From Psychrobacillus antarcticus (GTDB taxonomy: Bacteria > Bacillota > Bacilli > Bacillales_A > Planococcaceae): 64,000 nucleotides of DNA. Of the stretch, positions 1 through 8,569 are shown in pieces. The stretch spans positions 1 through 64,000 of the forward strand of contig NZ_JAIZDB010000017.1 in NCBI RefSeq assembly GCF_029533155.1, in the 5' to 3' direction. The number at the start of each line of letters is the position of its first letter. Within the stretch, counting starts at the first letter, position 1. Made by a program: the position numbers and the translations under genes. The notes beneath the pieces are model-generated. The model searched no databases and was not told where the DNA came from. It worked only from the letters and a program-made list of their open reading frames with translations.

Positions 1-503
1 TTATTTTTCTCCCATATGTTATGAGGAGTAATGTATTTTTTTATTTGGGCAAATTTATTAGGACTTAAGGTTTCTTGTAAACAACTAGCGACAGCAGCTT
101 GGAATTTTCGGACGGTGGCAATTGTTGCATCCCAGGCATGCGTTTTATATTTTTTTTCATGAAGTTCAATAAAGTCATTGAGTGCATAACTGACGAAAAT
201 AATCTCTGGCCAGTACGTTTCGAAAGATAAATAGATATTCATCACAGCGCCGATGATGGAAAGTCTTTGCATACGCTCCTGGTCGAGGCCATTTGGGACA
301 TGTACTGCACTACGGTCTCCCATCAGTGCATGTCGAATATCGTAACATACCCCGAGGACACGTATTCGAACAGCATCATAATGTATATATTCCATTTCCT
401 CCCCAACAATCGTGTGGAGTGCTTCATATAACTCTTCGAAATCTTGGAAATCCCCCGTGGTTGTGACGCCTGTGAGGTTTGGTGTATTTTGCATACTAAT
501 CAT
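1..503 (-). CDS. Uncharacterised protein, 3' part outside window
   Basis: An open frame runs from an ATG at 501-503 to the left edge with no stop, so at least 167 residues are visible and the C-terminus is missing. The start has an AAAGGAAG ribosome site about five bases upstream. The N-terminus contains NTPNLTGVTTTGDF and later VLGVCYDIRHALMGDR. I associate this pattern with a small family of uncharacterised Bacillales proteins (possibly DUF6904), from memory only. There is no signal peptide or membrane segment. The function is unknown. The gene diverges from the regulator at 841. Confidence 0.6.
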   Translation of the reverse strand, partial: MISMQNTPNLTGVTTTGDFQDFEELYEALHTIVGEEMEYIHYDAVRIRVLGVCYDIRHALMGDRSAVHVPNGLDQERMQRLSIIGAVMNIYLSFETYWPEIIFVSYALNDFIELHEKKYKTHAWDATIATVRKFQAAVASCLQETLSPNKFAQIKKYITPHNIWEKN

Positions 504-779
504 GTTATCTTCCTTTTCTTCGAATTATAATATTTGCACCCCAATTATATCTTATTCTGACAATCTTTTTTACCTAGAAGAGCCTAATGAGGGGTACCAG
601 GTTCAAAATATTTATTCTGAATTCCATGAGAACTTGATAATAAAAAAGAGGGCTGCTATCAAAAGCCATTTTTGATGACTATTGATACAGTCTCTTCTTT
701 TTTATTTGAATTCAATTTTTACCACTTTTTTTAAAACAAACATTTTTCTATTAAATTATTAGAATAGTTAAAATTTTAG

Positions 780-809
780 TTGCAATTGGATTATTCAATA
801 TTGTATAGT
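780..809 (+). promoter_or_regulatory. Candidate SigA promoter of PAS/AAA+ regulator
   Basis: TTGCAA at 780-785 and TATAGT at 804-809 are separated by 18 bases, and the ATG follows at 841 after an AGGAGGG site. The -10 hexamer overlaps the palindrome at 801-818. Called by eye. Confidence 0.4.
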
Positions 810-818
810 CTTATACAA
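801..818. promoter_or_regulatory. Perfect palindrome, candidate autoregulatory operator
   Basis: TTGTATA-GTCT-TATACAA has perfect seven-base arms over the presumed -10 of the regulator gene. It resembles the TGTA-N-TACA layout of boxes bound by TyrR-type dimers. Binding by the product of the gene at 841 would make the gene autoregulated; that is inference. Confidence 0.45.
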
Positions 819-840
819 GAATGAATAAAGGAGGGCGAAT

Positions 841-2178
841 ATGATGTCGATGTATTTTCTTCCAAATAGCGTGGAAGAAATTATTGATACCTATGACGAA
901 GATATCATTATTACTTCACGTGAAGGTAAAATAATCAAAGTTACTCAAATAAGCGGCGAACATTATGGTATGAAACCTTCTGAACTTTTAGGGAAATCAG
1001 TTTTAGACTTACAAGCTCAGGGTATTTTCTCGCCAGCGATTACACCCGAAGTTGTTGAAAAGAAGAAAAAAATTGTGACCGTTCAAATGACACCATCAGG
1101 ACGAAAAGTATTGATAACAGGTATTCCGCTTTTTAATGACCAGCGTGAGGTTGAATTTGTTATTAGTTATTCCTACGAGCTTTCTGAACTAATGGTCATG
1201 AAAGAGTACTTGCAAGATTTAGAAACCGAAATGTTCAAAGTAAAAGAAGAGCTTGCCTACTTTCGAGATCAGCATATTCAAATTAGTAGTTTGATAATGG
1301 AAAGTCAATCATCTGATCGTGCCATCAAAACAGCTCATAAAATGGCACGACTCGATGTTCCCATTGTCATTCAAGGTGAGCACGGCGTTGGAAAAATTTC
1401 CCTAGCAAAGTTTATCCACGCTCAAAGCAATTACAGTGAAGGTTCTTTCATTGAAGTTAATTGTGGATCAATACCGGACTCTATTTTTGAGAATGCTTTC
1501 ACCGGTCAACTAGACGCTAAATCTCAAGGTTATCTCTCTCTTTCTTCGGGCGGTTCTCTCGTACTAAAGGAAATTGACCAACTGTCAATAGCTGCCCAAG
1601 CAATCCTTTTTACTCTTTTAAACAAGCAAACGACTACTAGAATTATTGCCATTAGCGAAACATCACTGGAAGAACTCGTCCATCAAGGGAAATTCCGAGA
1701 TGATCTATTCTACTTACTTCACATTACATCCATTGCTTTGAAACCATTACGTGAAAGACCAGAAGATCTTGAAAGTGCTATTTCTTTTTATTTACAAACA
1801 TTAAATGAGAAATATCAATACAATAAGAAACTTGCGGATGATGTATACATCCGCCTCCTTCAGCTTGAATGGAAAGCTAACTTCCGTGAGTTAAAAAACG
1901 TAATGGAGCGAATCGTTATTGAAAGTGAAACGAGTTTAATCACTCTTCAAGATTTGCCATTACAATACCAACCATTAGAAGGGGAACAAATTGGTATTGA
2001 ATTGGACGGTCAAAGCTTACCGCATATATTGGAATTTGTTGAAAGGAAAGTACTATTGAATACACAAAAGCGTTACAAGACGACTACGCAAATGGCCCAA
2101 GTATTAGGAATTAGTCAACCTTCTGTCGTTCGTAAGTTAAAAAAGTACTCTACTTCTTTAGACAAAGAATACGAATAA
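841..2178 (+). CDS. PAS-AAA+-Fis HTH regulator with degenerate sigma-54 motifs
   Basis: The 445-residue protein has the order PAS sensor (about 13-115), short coiled linker, AAA+ domain (about 150-375) and C-terminal Fis-type helix-turn-helix (about 405-437, with TQMAQVLGISQPSVVRKL). Walker A is GEHGVGKIS (179-187). The sigma-54 contact loop GAFTGA is NAFTGQ (218-223), and the stretch before it is about a dozen residues shorter than usual. Walker B reads SLVLKEI, so the usual Asp is Lys243. It may therefore not drive sigma-54 promoters and may act like TyrR with SigA. I found no -24/-12 promoter before the importer genes downstream, which are its likely targets. The ribosome site AGGAGGG supports the start. 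Confidence 0.85.
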   Translation: MMSMYFLPNSVEEIIDTYDEDIIITSREGKIIKVTQISGEHYGMKPSELLGKSVLDLQAQGIFSPAITPEVVEKKKKIVTVQMTPSGRKVLITGIPLFNDQREVEFVISYSYELSELMVMKEYLQDLETEMFKVKEELAYFRDQHIQISSLIMESQSSDRAIKTAHKMARLDVPIVIQGEHGVGKISLAKFIHAQSNYSEGSFIEVNCGSIPDSIFENAFTGQLDAKSQGYLSLSSGGSLVLKEIDQLSIAAQAILFTLLNKQTTTRIIAISETSLEELVHQGKFRDDLFYLLHITSIALKPLRERPEDLESAISFYLQTLNEKYQYNKKLADDVYIRLLQLEWKANFRELKNVMERIVIESETSLITLQDLPLQYQPLEGEQIGIELDGQSLPHILEFVERKVLLNTQKRYKTTTQMAQVLGISQPSVVRKLKKYSTSLDKEYE

Positions 2179-2281
2179 CTTCATATTGGCTTAGAAAGGG
2201 GGAGATAAGAAGGGGGTAGGAAATTTAGAGGGACCAAATGGAAAAGGCATTTTTACATTCAAATTAATAGGGGGAATTAGG

Positions 2282-3271
2282 TTGAAGAAATGGTCATTGG
2301 TTGTATGTTCACTAATATTACTTTTCGTGTTAACAGCTTGTGGGAAGGAAGAAGGTAAAAGTGCTACAAATGAGAAAGCATCGGCACCGTTAAAAGTAAC
2401 ACTTCCAACATGGACTGGGTATGGGCCACTCTTTTTAGCAAAGGAAAAAGGCTTTTTTGAAAAAAATGGGGTAGATGTTGAACTTTCAATTGTGGAAGGC
2501 TTAGGGGAGCGTAAAGCAGCTTTAGCTGGGGGGAAAGTGGATGGTATGGCAACTGCGCTAGACGTACAAATAACGCTTGCTGGTGCTGGTATTCCAGTTA
2601 AAGTTGTTTGGTTATTGGACGATTCTTATGGCGGCGATGGAATTCTTGTAAAAAATGATATTAATAGTGTAGAAGATTTAAAAGGGAAGAAAATGGCCTT
2701 TGAAGTAGGTTCGACAAGTCAACTGCTGGCATTAACTGCATTAGCTCAAGGTGGACTAACTGAAAAAGATGTAACAGTCGTACAAATGTCAGCAGGTGAT
2801 GCTGGTGCGGCGTTCGCAGCTGGAAAGGTAGATGCAGCTGTTACTTGGGAACCCTGGTTAACTAAAGGAGCACAAGCAAACGGAAAAGTATTGTTATCTA
2901 CAAAAGATTTACCTGGAATTATCATCGATACTGTTTCTTTTAAAGAAGATGTTATCAAAGACCGCCCTGAAGATGTAAAAGCATTTGTAAAAGCAATGGG
3001 TGAAGCGATGGATTATTGGAAAAATAATAAAAAAGAAGCAAATGAAATAATGGCAAAAGGACTTAGTATTGATGTAGCAGAGTTTGAAGCAACAGAAACA
3101 GGACTGAAATTTTTCTCAAAAGAAGATAATGACAACTTATTTGGTCTAGATGGTGAAAAAGGTTCTATTTATGAATCGACAGAAAATACTATTCAGTTTT
3201 ACAAAGATCAAAAAGTGATTGAGAATGATGTAAAAGCAGAAGATGTAATCGATTCTAGTTTTCTAAAATAA
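2282..3271 (+). CDS. ABC substrate-binding lipoprotein, NMT1/SsuA-TauA family
   Basis: This 329-residue extracytoplasmic receptor belongs to the nitrate/sulfonate/taurine/pyrimidine-precursor type. The start is TTG after GGGGGAA. The lipoprotein signal ends in LTAC with Cys20 as the lipidated residue. Family features include TWTGYGPLFLAKEKGFFEKNG near the mature start, DGMATALDVQI and the AAVTWEPWL segment typical of this class. It is the first gene of an importer with the permease (3352) and ATPase (4151). The ligand cannot be read from sequence; the aminotransferase at 5062 suggests an amine or amino acid, perhaps taurine-like, but that is inference. Confidence 0.88.
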   Translation: MKKWSLVVCSLILLFVLTACGKEEGKSATNEKASAPLKVTLPTWTGYGPLFLAKEKGFFEKNGVDVELSIVEGLGERKAALAGGKVDGMATALDVQITLAGAGIPVKVVWLLDDSYGGDGILVKNDINSVEDLKGKKMAFEVGSTSQLLALTALAQGGLTEKDVTVVQMSAGDAGAAFAAGKVDAAVTWEPWLTKGAQANGKVLLSTKDLPGIIIDTVSFKEDVIKDRPEDVKAFVKAMGEAMDYWKNNKKEANEIMAKGLSIDVAEFEATETGLKFFSKEDNDNLFGLDGEKGSIYESTENTIQFYKDQKVIENDVKAEDVIDSSFLK

Positions 3272-3280
3272 AGGAGTAGA

Positions 3281-3317
3281 GGTGTCGTTAACATTTAAAG
3301 TAAACGTTAACGACACC
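3281..3317. other. Perfect 12-bp inverted repeat between receptor and permease genes
   Basis: GGTGTCGTTAAC at 3281-3292 pairs perfectly with GTTAACGACACC at 3306-3317 across a 13-base loop. It lies ten bases past the receptor stop. No T-run follows, so it is not a classical terminator. Such hairpins often protect the upstream receptor mRNA from 3' exonucleases and give more receptor than permease. An operator is the other reading. Confidence 0.6.
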
Positions 3318-3351
3318 ATTCCACAAAGATGTATAGGATGGAGGGGTTTAG

Positions 3352-4149
3352 ATGATAAAAAAGTGGTTTACTCCTAATAAAGAAATACCAAAGAAAATTT
3401 ATAATTCAGTTGGGTTCATCACATTTCTTGTTGTTCTCGGAATATGGTCACTCTTAAGTTATAGTGGGTTTGTTAATGCCTTATTTTTACCAACTCCTAC
3501 AACTGTGTTAGCAACAGCCGTTAAGTTATTTGTAAGTGGAGATATTCTTTTTGATATTGGTATCAGTTTTTCAAGAGTATTTACTGGATTTCTAGTTGCT
3601 GCGTTAATCGGGATACCTTTAGGAATACTTATGGGATCACTACGAATTATGGAAGGCGCCTTTGAACCAATCATTGGGTTTATCCGTTATATGCCTGCTT
3701 CAGCATTTATTCCATTATTAATATTATGGATTGGCCTTGGTGAGGCAGAGAAAATGTCTGTTATTTTCTTAGGGACGTTTTTTCAACTCACTCTTATGGT
3801 GATGGATGTTACAAAGAATGTGCAAAACGATCTGATAGATGTCTCCTATACATTAGGAGCTAAGAATGCTCAAATCTTTACAAAAGTGATTCTCCCCGCT
3901 TCCCTTCCAGGAATTGTGGATACACTTCGTATAACGTTTGGATGGGCTTGGACTTATTTAGTAGTAGCTGAGATTGTTGGAGCATCTAGCGGTTTAGGAC
4001 ATATGATTATGCAAGCCTCTCGTTTCCTGCAACCAGATAAAATTATCGTAGGCATATTGATAATAGGTTTATTGGGGCTTATTACAGATATCATGTTTAA
4101 ATCTATTTACCGTGCTTCGTTTTCTTGGATGAGAAAGGATGGTTATTAA
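3352..4149 (+). CDS. ABC transporter permease, SsuC/TauC type
   Basis: This 265-residue inner-membrane permease has about six hydrophobic segments and the binding-protein-dependent transport fold. The EAA-like loop is visible as DVSYTLGAKNAQIFTKVILPASLPGIVDTLRITFGWAW split over about 160-200. FIRYMPASAFIPLLILWIGLGE is characteristic of the nitrate/sulfonate/taurine permeases. The ATG follows a GGATGGAGGGG site. The stop overlaps the ATPase gene start region, which indicates translational coupling. Confidence 0.88.
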   Translation: MIKKWFTPNKEIPKKIYNSVGFITFLVVLGIWSLLSYSGFVNALFLPTPTTVLATAVKLFVSGDILFDIGISFSRVFTGFLVAALIGIPLGILMGSLRIMEGAFEPIIGFIRYMPASAFIPLLILWIGLGEAEKMSVIFLGTFFQLTLMVMDVTKNVQNDLIDVSYTLGAKNAQIFTKVILPASLPGIVDTLRITFGWAWTYLVVAEIVGASSGLGHMIMQASRFLQPDKIIVGILIIGLLGLITDIMFKSIYRASFSWMRKDGY

Positions 4150-4150
4150 T

Positions 4151-5002
4151 ATGGTATCACAGAAACTAGACATACTAACCGAAAGTTCCGACTTGAAAAA
4201 ACAAGGAAATGCTATTCCTAAAATCACCACACCAAAGTTAGAAATTAAAGACGTTGGCAAAATATTTAAAACGAAATCTGGAGAAACAGTAGCACTCGAA
4301 AAGACTTCCTTTACTGTAGAAGATGGAGAATTTGTCACCATTTTAGGACCTTCTGGATGCGGAAAATCAACCATATTACGTATCGTAGCTGGTTTAGAAG
4401 AGTCAACCTCAGGTCAGGTTCTCTTAGATGGCCAAGAAATTAATGGACCTGGTCCTGATCGTGGGATGGTCTTTCAGTCTTACACTTTGTTTCCATGGTT
4501 AAATGTTAAGGATAATATTACATTTGGTTTAAAGTTAAAAGGTGTTCCGCAAAAAGAACGGGATGACCTTGCAAGATATTACTTACAATTAATAGGTTTA
4601 ACAGGGTTTGAGAAACATTACCCTATCCAGTTGTCTGGAGGAATGAAACAAAGAGTTGCTATTGCTCGTGCTTTGGCTAACGACCCCAAAATATTAATAA
4701 TGGATGAACCTTTTGGTGCTCTAGATGCCCAAACTAGAACTATTATGCAAGAAGTACTACTAAAAGCGTGGGAAGAGTCGAAAAAAACAATTTTGTTTAT
4801 TACACATGATGTAGATGAATCTATCTTTTTGGCAGACTCCGTTTATGTAATGACAGCTAGACCTGGACGTTTAAAGAAAAAGATTCCGATTACTTTGGAA
4901 CGACCAAGGGAGTACAGTATGAAAAGCACAGTGGAATTCGGAAACTACAAAGAGGAATTATTATCTCTTATTCGGGAAGAAAGTTTGAAATCTATTCATT
5001 AG
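4151..5002 (+). CDS. ABC transporter ATP-binding protein, SsuB/TauB type
   Basis: This is the ATPase of the importer. It shows Walker A GPSGCGKST, Q-loop VFQSYTLFPW, signature LSGGMKQR, Walker B ILIMDEPFGALD and switch His in FITHDVDES. I prefer the ATG at 4151 because AAGGATGG lies at normal distance; an in-frame ATG at 4139 inside the permease gene would have a poorer site and add four residues. The N-terminus has about 30 residues before the ATPase core, slightly long for the family. The C-terminal part (TARPGRLKKKIPI) is typical of nitrate/sulfonate ATPases. Confidence 0.88.
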   Translation: MVSQKLDILTESSDLKKQGNAIPKITTPKLEIKDVGKIFKTKSGETVALEKTSFTVEDGEFVTILGPSGCGKSTILRIVAGLEESTSGQVLLDGQEINGPGPDRGMVFQSYTLFPWLNVKDNITFGLKLKGVPQKERDDLARYYLQLIGLTGFEKHYPIQLSGGMKQRVAIARALANDPKILIMDEPFGALDAQTRTIMQEVLLKAWEESKKTILFITHDVDESIFLADSVYVMTARPGRLKKKIPITLERPREYSMKSTVEFGNYKEELLSLIREESLKSIH

Positions 5003-5061
5003 AAATTCTCTTTCTTACTACTTAATTTAAGTGTCGCAATACGATTATGGGGGTCAATTTT

Positions 5062-6384
5062 ATGGAAAACAAATGGGATCATCTGCTAAAAAACATGTCA
5101 AATCGGTTAGCTCCGAGTATGGCTAAGGATCATCCAAATCTACCAGTTGTGAAAGAGGAAGGTTGTTACTACTTCGGCGTAGATGGAAAGAGATATCTAG
5201 ATTTTACATCTGGTATTGCTGTTACAAACGTAGGTCATCGTCATCCGAAAGTTGTTCAAGCGATAAAAGATGCTGCAGATGGTTTAGTACACGGTCCTTC
5301 TGGAGTAATCATGTATCAATCTATCTTGAAGTTAGCAGATGAACTTGCAGAAATTATGCCTGGGAATCTGGATTGTTTCTTCTTTGCAAATAGCGGAACA
5401 GAAGCAATTGAAGGTGCTCTTAAACTTGCTAAGTATGTAACGAAGCGACCATATGTAATTTCATTTACTGGAGGGTTTCATGGTAGGTCATTAGGTGCAT
5501 TAAGTGTAACAACGTCCAAAAGTAAATATCGTAAATTTATGCAACCATCCGGACTTACATATCAAATACCTTATGCAAATGTAAAAGGATGCCCACCAGG
5601 GGTTGATCCTGAAACTTACGTAATCGATAAATTGGAATCTGACTTTGAAACATTATTTAATCATCAAGTAACACCTGAAGAAGTAGCTTGTGTTATTTTA
5701 GAACCTGTTCTTGGAGAAGGCGGTTATGTTGTACCACCTAAAGGTTGGTTAAAGAAAATACGAGAAATTTGTGATCGCCATCAAATATTACTGATTTTTG
5801 ATGAAGTGCAAACTGGATTCGGTCGTACAGGCGAATGGTTTGCTGCACAAACATTTGATGTTACTCCAGACATTATGGCAATAGCAAAGGGAATTGCATC
5901 AGGTCTTCCGCTTAGCGCAACAGTTGCGTCTAGTGAACTGATGAAGCAATGGCCACTTGGTAGTCACGGCACAACATTTGGTGGCAATCCAATTGCATGT
6001 TCGGTCGCATTGACCACTTTGGAAATTATGAAAGAAGAAAACCTGCTTGAAAACACTAGAAAGATGGGAAGTTATGCAGTCCAACAACTAGAAAATATAA
6101 AAGCACGACATAGCGTAATTGGCGATATTCGTGCTGTTGGTTTAATGATAGGTATTGAAGTTATTAATCCTCAAACAGGTAAACCTAATGGAGAAGGGTT
6201 ATTAAAGATCTTGGATATCGCTCTAAAAAAAGGAGTGTTATTCTATCTCTGTGGGAACCATGGAGAGGTAATCAGAATGATTCCGCCATTAGTTGTGACA
6301 AAAGAACAAATTGATGAAGGTTTACAAATGTTAGATGAAGCAATAACAGAATATGAATCTGTTGTAAACTTGCGTACTAATTGA
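5062..6384 (+). CDS. Class III PLP-dependent aminotransferase
   Basis: This 440-residue aminotransferase is of the ornithine/4-aminobutyrate class. It has [15 protein letters not shown] for phosphate binding, [11 protein letters not shown] with the pyridine-N Asp, and [11 protein letters not shown] with the probable PLP lysine at Lys276. ATG at 5062 is chosen over the ATG at 5047 because GGGGG at 5049-5053 lies eight bases before it and inside the longer reading. It probably transaminates an imported amine or omega-amino acid, with GABA, beta-alanine or taurine as possible substrates. It is the last gene of the import operon and ends in a bidirectional terminator. Confidence 0.85.
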   Translation: MENKWDHLLKNMSNRLAPSMAKDHPNLPVVKEEGCYYFGVDGKRYLDFTSGIAVTNVGHRHPKVVQAIKDAADGLVHGPSGVIMYQSILKLADELAEIMPGNLDCFFFANSGTEAIEGALKLAKYVTKRPYVISFTGGFHGRSLGALSVTTSKSKYRKFMQPSGLTYQIPYANVKGCPPGVDPETYVIDKLESDFETLFNHQVTPEEVACVILEPVLGEGGYVVPPKGWLKKIREICDRHQILLIFDEVQTGFGRTGEWFAAQTFDVTPDIMAIAKGIASGLPLSATVASSELMKQWPLGSHGTTFGGNPIACSVALTTLEIMKEENLLENTRKMGSYAVQQLENIKARHSVIGDIRAVGLMIGIEVINPQTGKPNGEGLLKILDIALKKGVLFYLCGNHGEVIRMIPPLVVTKEQIDEGLQMLDEAITEYESVVNLRTN

Positions 6385-6412
6385 TTTTTTCTTATTTTGG
6401 TAATACAAATTC

Positions 6413-6453
6413 AAAAAGATCTGTTAGCAATAAAACTGCCAACAGATCTTTTT
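6413..6453. terminator. Bidirectional terminator between convergent genes
   Basis: AAAAAGATCTGTT pairs with AACAGATCTTTTT around a small internal bulge and A-rich loop. Runs of A and T on both sides let it end both the aminotransferase transcript (+) and the oxidase transcript (-). Confidence 0.85.
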
Positions 6454-6461
6454 ATGATTGA

Positions 6462-7823
6462 TTAGTCTTCGAAAAATATTTTTCCGGGATTTAATAATCT
6501 TTCTGGATCGAGTATTTGTTTCATTTGTTTCATAATAGAAACTGCTGCACCATGTTCTCTTTCTTGGAATTTTCTCTTACCAAGTCCGACACCATGCTCG
6601 CCTGTACATGTGCCACCAACTTCGATTGCTCTTATTGCGATTGCGTCGTTTGTATACTCAGCTTTTTCAAACTCGCCTTCCACGTTTGGATCATAAAGAA
6701 CAATTGTATGGAAGTTTCCATCGCCGACGTGCCCCAGCACCCCTCCTGTCAATCCAGTCTCATCAATTAGTTCGCGCGCGTATACAATAAGTTCTGGTAG
6801 CTTCGATATTGGAACACACACATCTGCTCCTGTATTGGCCATTCCTTTTACATGTTGGTATGCATAAGACATTTCATGGCGTGCTTTCCAAAGTTCCATT
6901 CGCTCTTTAGATCCACTAGCAACATCCCAGTTATCACAATCTAATTCTCGCATTAATTGTTCTACAAGCTTTGCTTCTTCCTCAACCGAGGTTTTTATGC
7001 CTGCAAATTCAAAAAATAGTGAATGAGCAACTGGAAGATTATAGTCACCATATGCATTCACTTGAGCAATACTTTCTGCATCAAGAAGCTCCATCCGCAT
7101 GACTGGAATTCCGCTTAGTAGAATTGCCTGAGCGGCTTCAGCACATTCTTTTGGTGTATTAAATGTACATCGTGCTGCTATCGTATGTTCTGGAATTCCG
7201 TGAAGTCGTAAGGTAACTTCAGTGATGATGCCCAATGTACCTTCGGATCCAGCAAATAGGCCTGTCAAATGGTAGCCAGAAGATGATTTTTTAGCAAGTG
7301 AACCTGTATGAATTACTGTTCCATTAGCCAAAACAACTTCTAAATCGAGCAGTTGTTCTCTCATAGATCCATAGCGAACTGCTGTAGTACCACTCGCATT
7401 CGTAGCTACCATTCCCCCAATCGTTGCATCTGCACCTGGATCGATTGGAAACATTAAACCATGTCGATTTACGAACTTATTTAACTGTAAGCGTGTAATA
7501 CCAGGTTGTACGGTAATCAATAAATCTTCGGGTGAAAACTTTATGACATTATTCATATTTTCAAAGTTAATAGAAATCCCTTTTTGAATTGGAATTGCTT
7601 GTCCTTCTAAACCAGACCCTGCACCAAATGGTGTTACAGGTACTTTATGCTCGCGTGCTACTTGCATAATCCCTTCAATATCATCTCGACCTTTGGGAAA
7701 GCAGACGACGTCTGGCTCTACTGATGGATGAAAAGATTCATCATGGCTATGACGGTACAATTCGTTTTCATTTTGGCTAACTATATCCTTTCCAAGACGC
7801 TCTAGCAATTCCTGAATAAACAC
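6462..7823 (-). CDS. FAD-binding oxidase, D-lactate dehydrogenase/glycolate oxidase GlcD type
   Basis: This 453-residue cytoplasmic flavoprotein of the FAD_binding_4 family oxidises 2-hydroxyacids. The FAD site includes PFGAGSGLEGQAIP and GGMVATNASGTTAVRYG, and the C-terminal domain ends with GHVGDGNFH and GTCTGEHGVGLGKRKF. The start is GTG after AAAGGATG. It stands alone, convergent to the aminotransferase, with no iron-sulfur partner beside it, unlike the GlcD/GlcF pair at 18092. The substrate is unknown; D-lactate or glycolate are the usual ones. Confidence 0.85.
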   Translation of the reverse strand: MFIQELLERLGKDIVSQNENELYRHSHDESFHPSVEPDVVCFPKGRDDIEGIMQVAREHKVPVTPFGAGSGLEGQAIPIQKGISINFENMNNVIKFSPEDLLITVQPGITRLQLNKFVNRHGLMFPIDPGADATIGGMVATNASGTTAVRYGSMREQLLDLEVVLANGTVIHTGSLAKKSSSGYHLTGLFAGSEGTLGIITEVTLRLHGIPEHTIAARCTFNTPKECAEAAQAILLSGIPVMRMELLDAESIAQVNAYGDYNLPVAHSLFFEFAGIKTSVEEEAKLVEQLMRELDCDNWDVASGSKERMELWKARHEMSYAYQHVKGMANTGADVCVPISKLPELIVYARELIDETGLTGGVLGHVGDGNFHTIVLYDPNVEGEFEKAEYTNDAIAIRAIEVGGTCTGEHGVGLGKRKFQEREHGAAVSIMKQMKQILDPERLLNPGKIFFED

Positions 7824-8569
7824 CTTAAAACATCCTTTACTTATTTAAATTTTTTAGAATCAATTTCATAATGGAACAATAAATCATAAAATCCGAACGA
7901 GTTTGATTTCTACATTAGGCATCGCCTTGCGCTAAAATCAACACGATTAAAACTACAAAGTATTAATAATATGAAAAAGAAAATTCTGAATAATTTAATT
8001 ATATTTAAAGCAGTTCCCACTAGCAAGAATTAAATTTAAAACGCGTCCCCACTAGCGTTGCAAAGTATCTATAAAAACACGCTGTGGTAGAAATAATTCG
8101 ACGCTATTCTGACAATTCGCTACAATTTACTATTAAATAAGCGTATTAGAAATAAGTAGTTAGTCCTCTTCTTTACTAGAAGATTCCTGTGAAATGGTAG
8201 TGTTTTTCTGATATAATGGAATGAATATTACTTAAATAAGAAAATCATCTTTTTTTCACAGTATATAACAATTTATCGGCACTAGAGTTGGTTGTGTCGC
8301 TGTGTTAGTAACAAATTCGTCAATAGTCTATAACTCACTTCTAATATTATTTGGCTATTAATTGAAAGTTACCAATTAGTTTGAGATACTTTAATGGGCA
8401 TTGTTAATGGTACATCAATAGAAAAGAGTGATTGTAGGCTATTCATTCATTCCTCATAGAGCGTGCCTGTGTCAGAAATCACTTTGGCGGTTAAACTTTT
8501 TGACGGTATAAAAAAATCGACGAGTATTTATTTAATAAAATTAAGCAAGAAAGAAAGGGTAGGTAAAAT
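7824..8569. other. 746-bp intergenic region with decayed repeat copies
   Basis: This region separates divergent genes and must hold both promoters. Two stretches (about 8290-8312 and 8464-8485) look like worn copies of the GTCCCTGTGTAAGAAACAAT palindrome. A CCCACTAGC motif is repeated at about 8018 and 8067. I see no coding frame of quality. GGGTAGG precedes the ATG at 8570. Confidence 0.4.

Larger units (their letters stand above)
504..840. other. Divergent intergenic region with orphan hairpin
   Basis: This stretch separates the leftward gene from the rightward regulator. A long imperfect hairpin with A and T tracts on its outer sides (about 640-703) looks like a terminator, but no gene ends beside it on either strand, so it may be a relic. 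The right end carries the promoter and operator described separately. A short open frame over 412-675 has no ribosome site and overlaps the real leftward gene, so it is not called. Confidence 0.4.

Noticed and set aside
412-675. Open frame of 87 codons on the plus strand
   Set aside because: It has no ribosome site, starts inside the leftward gene at 1-503, and its residue composition is unlike a real protein.
2179-2281. Possible sigma-54 promoter before the importer receptor gene
   Set aside because: No GG and GC pair at -24/-12 spacing with flanking consensus could be found; TTGGCTTAG lacks the second half.
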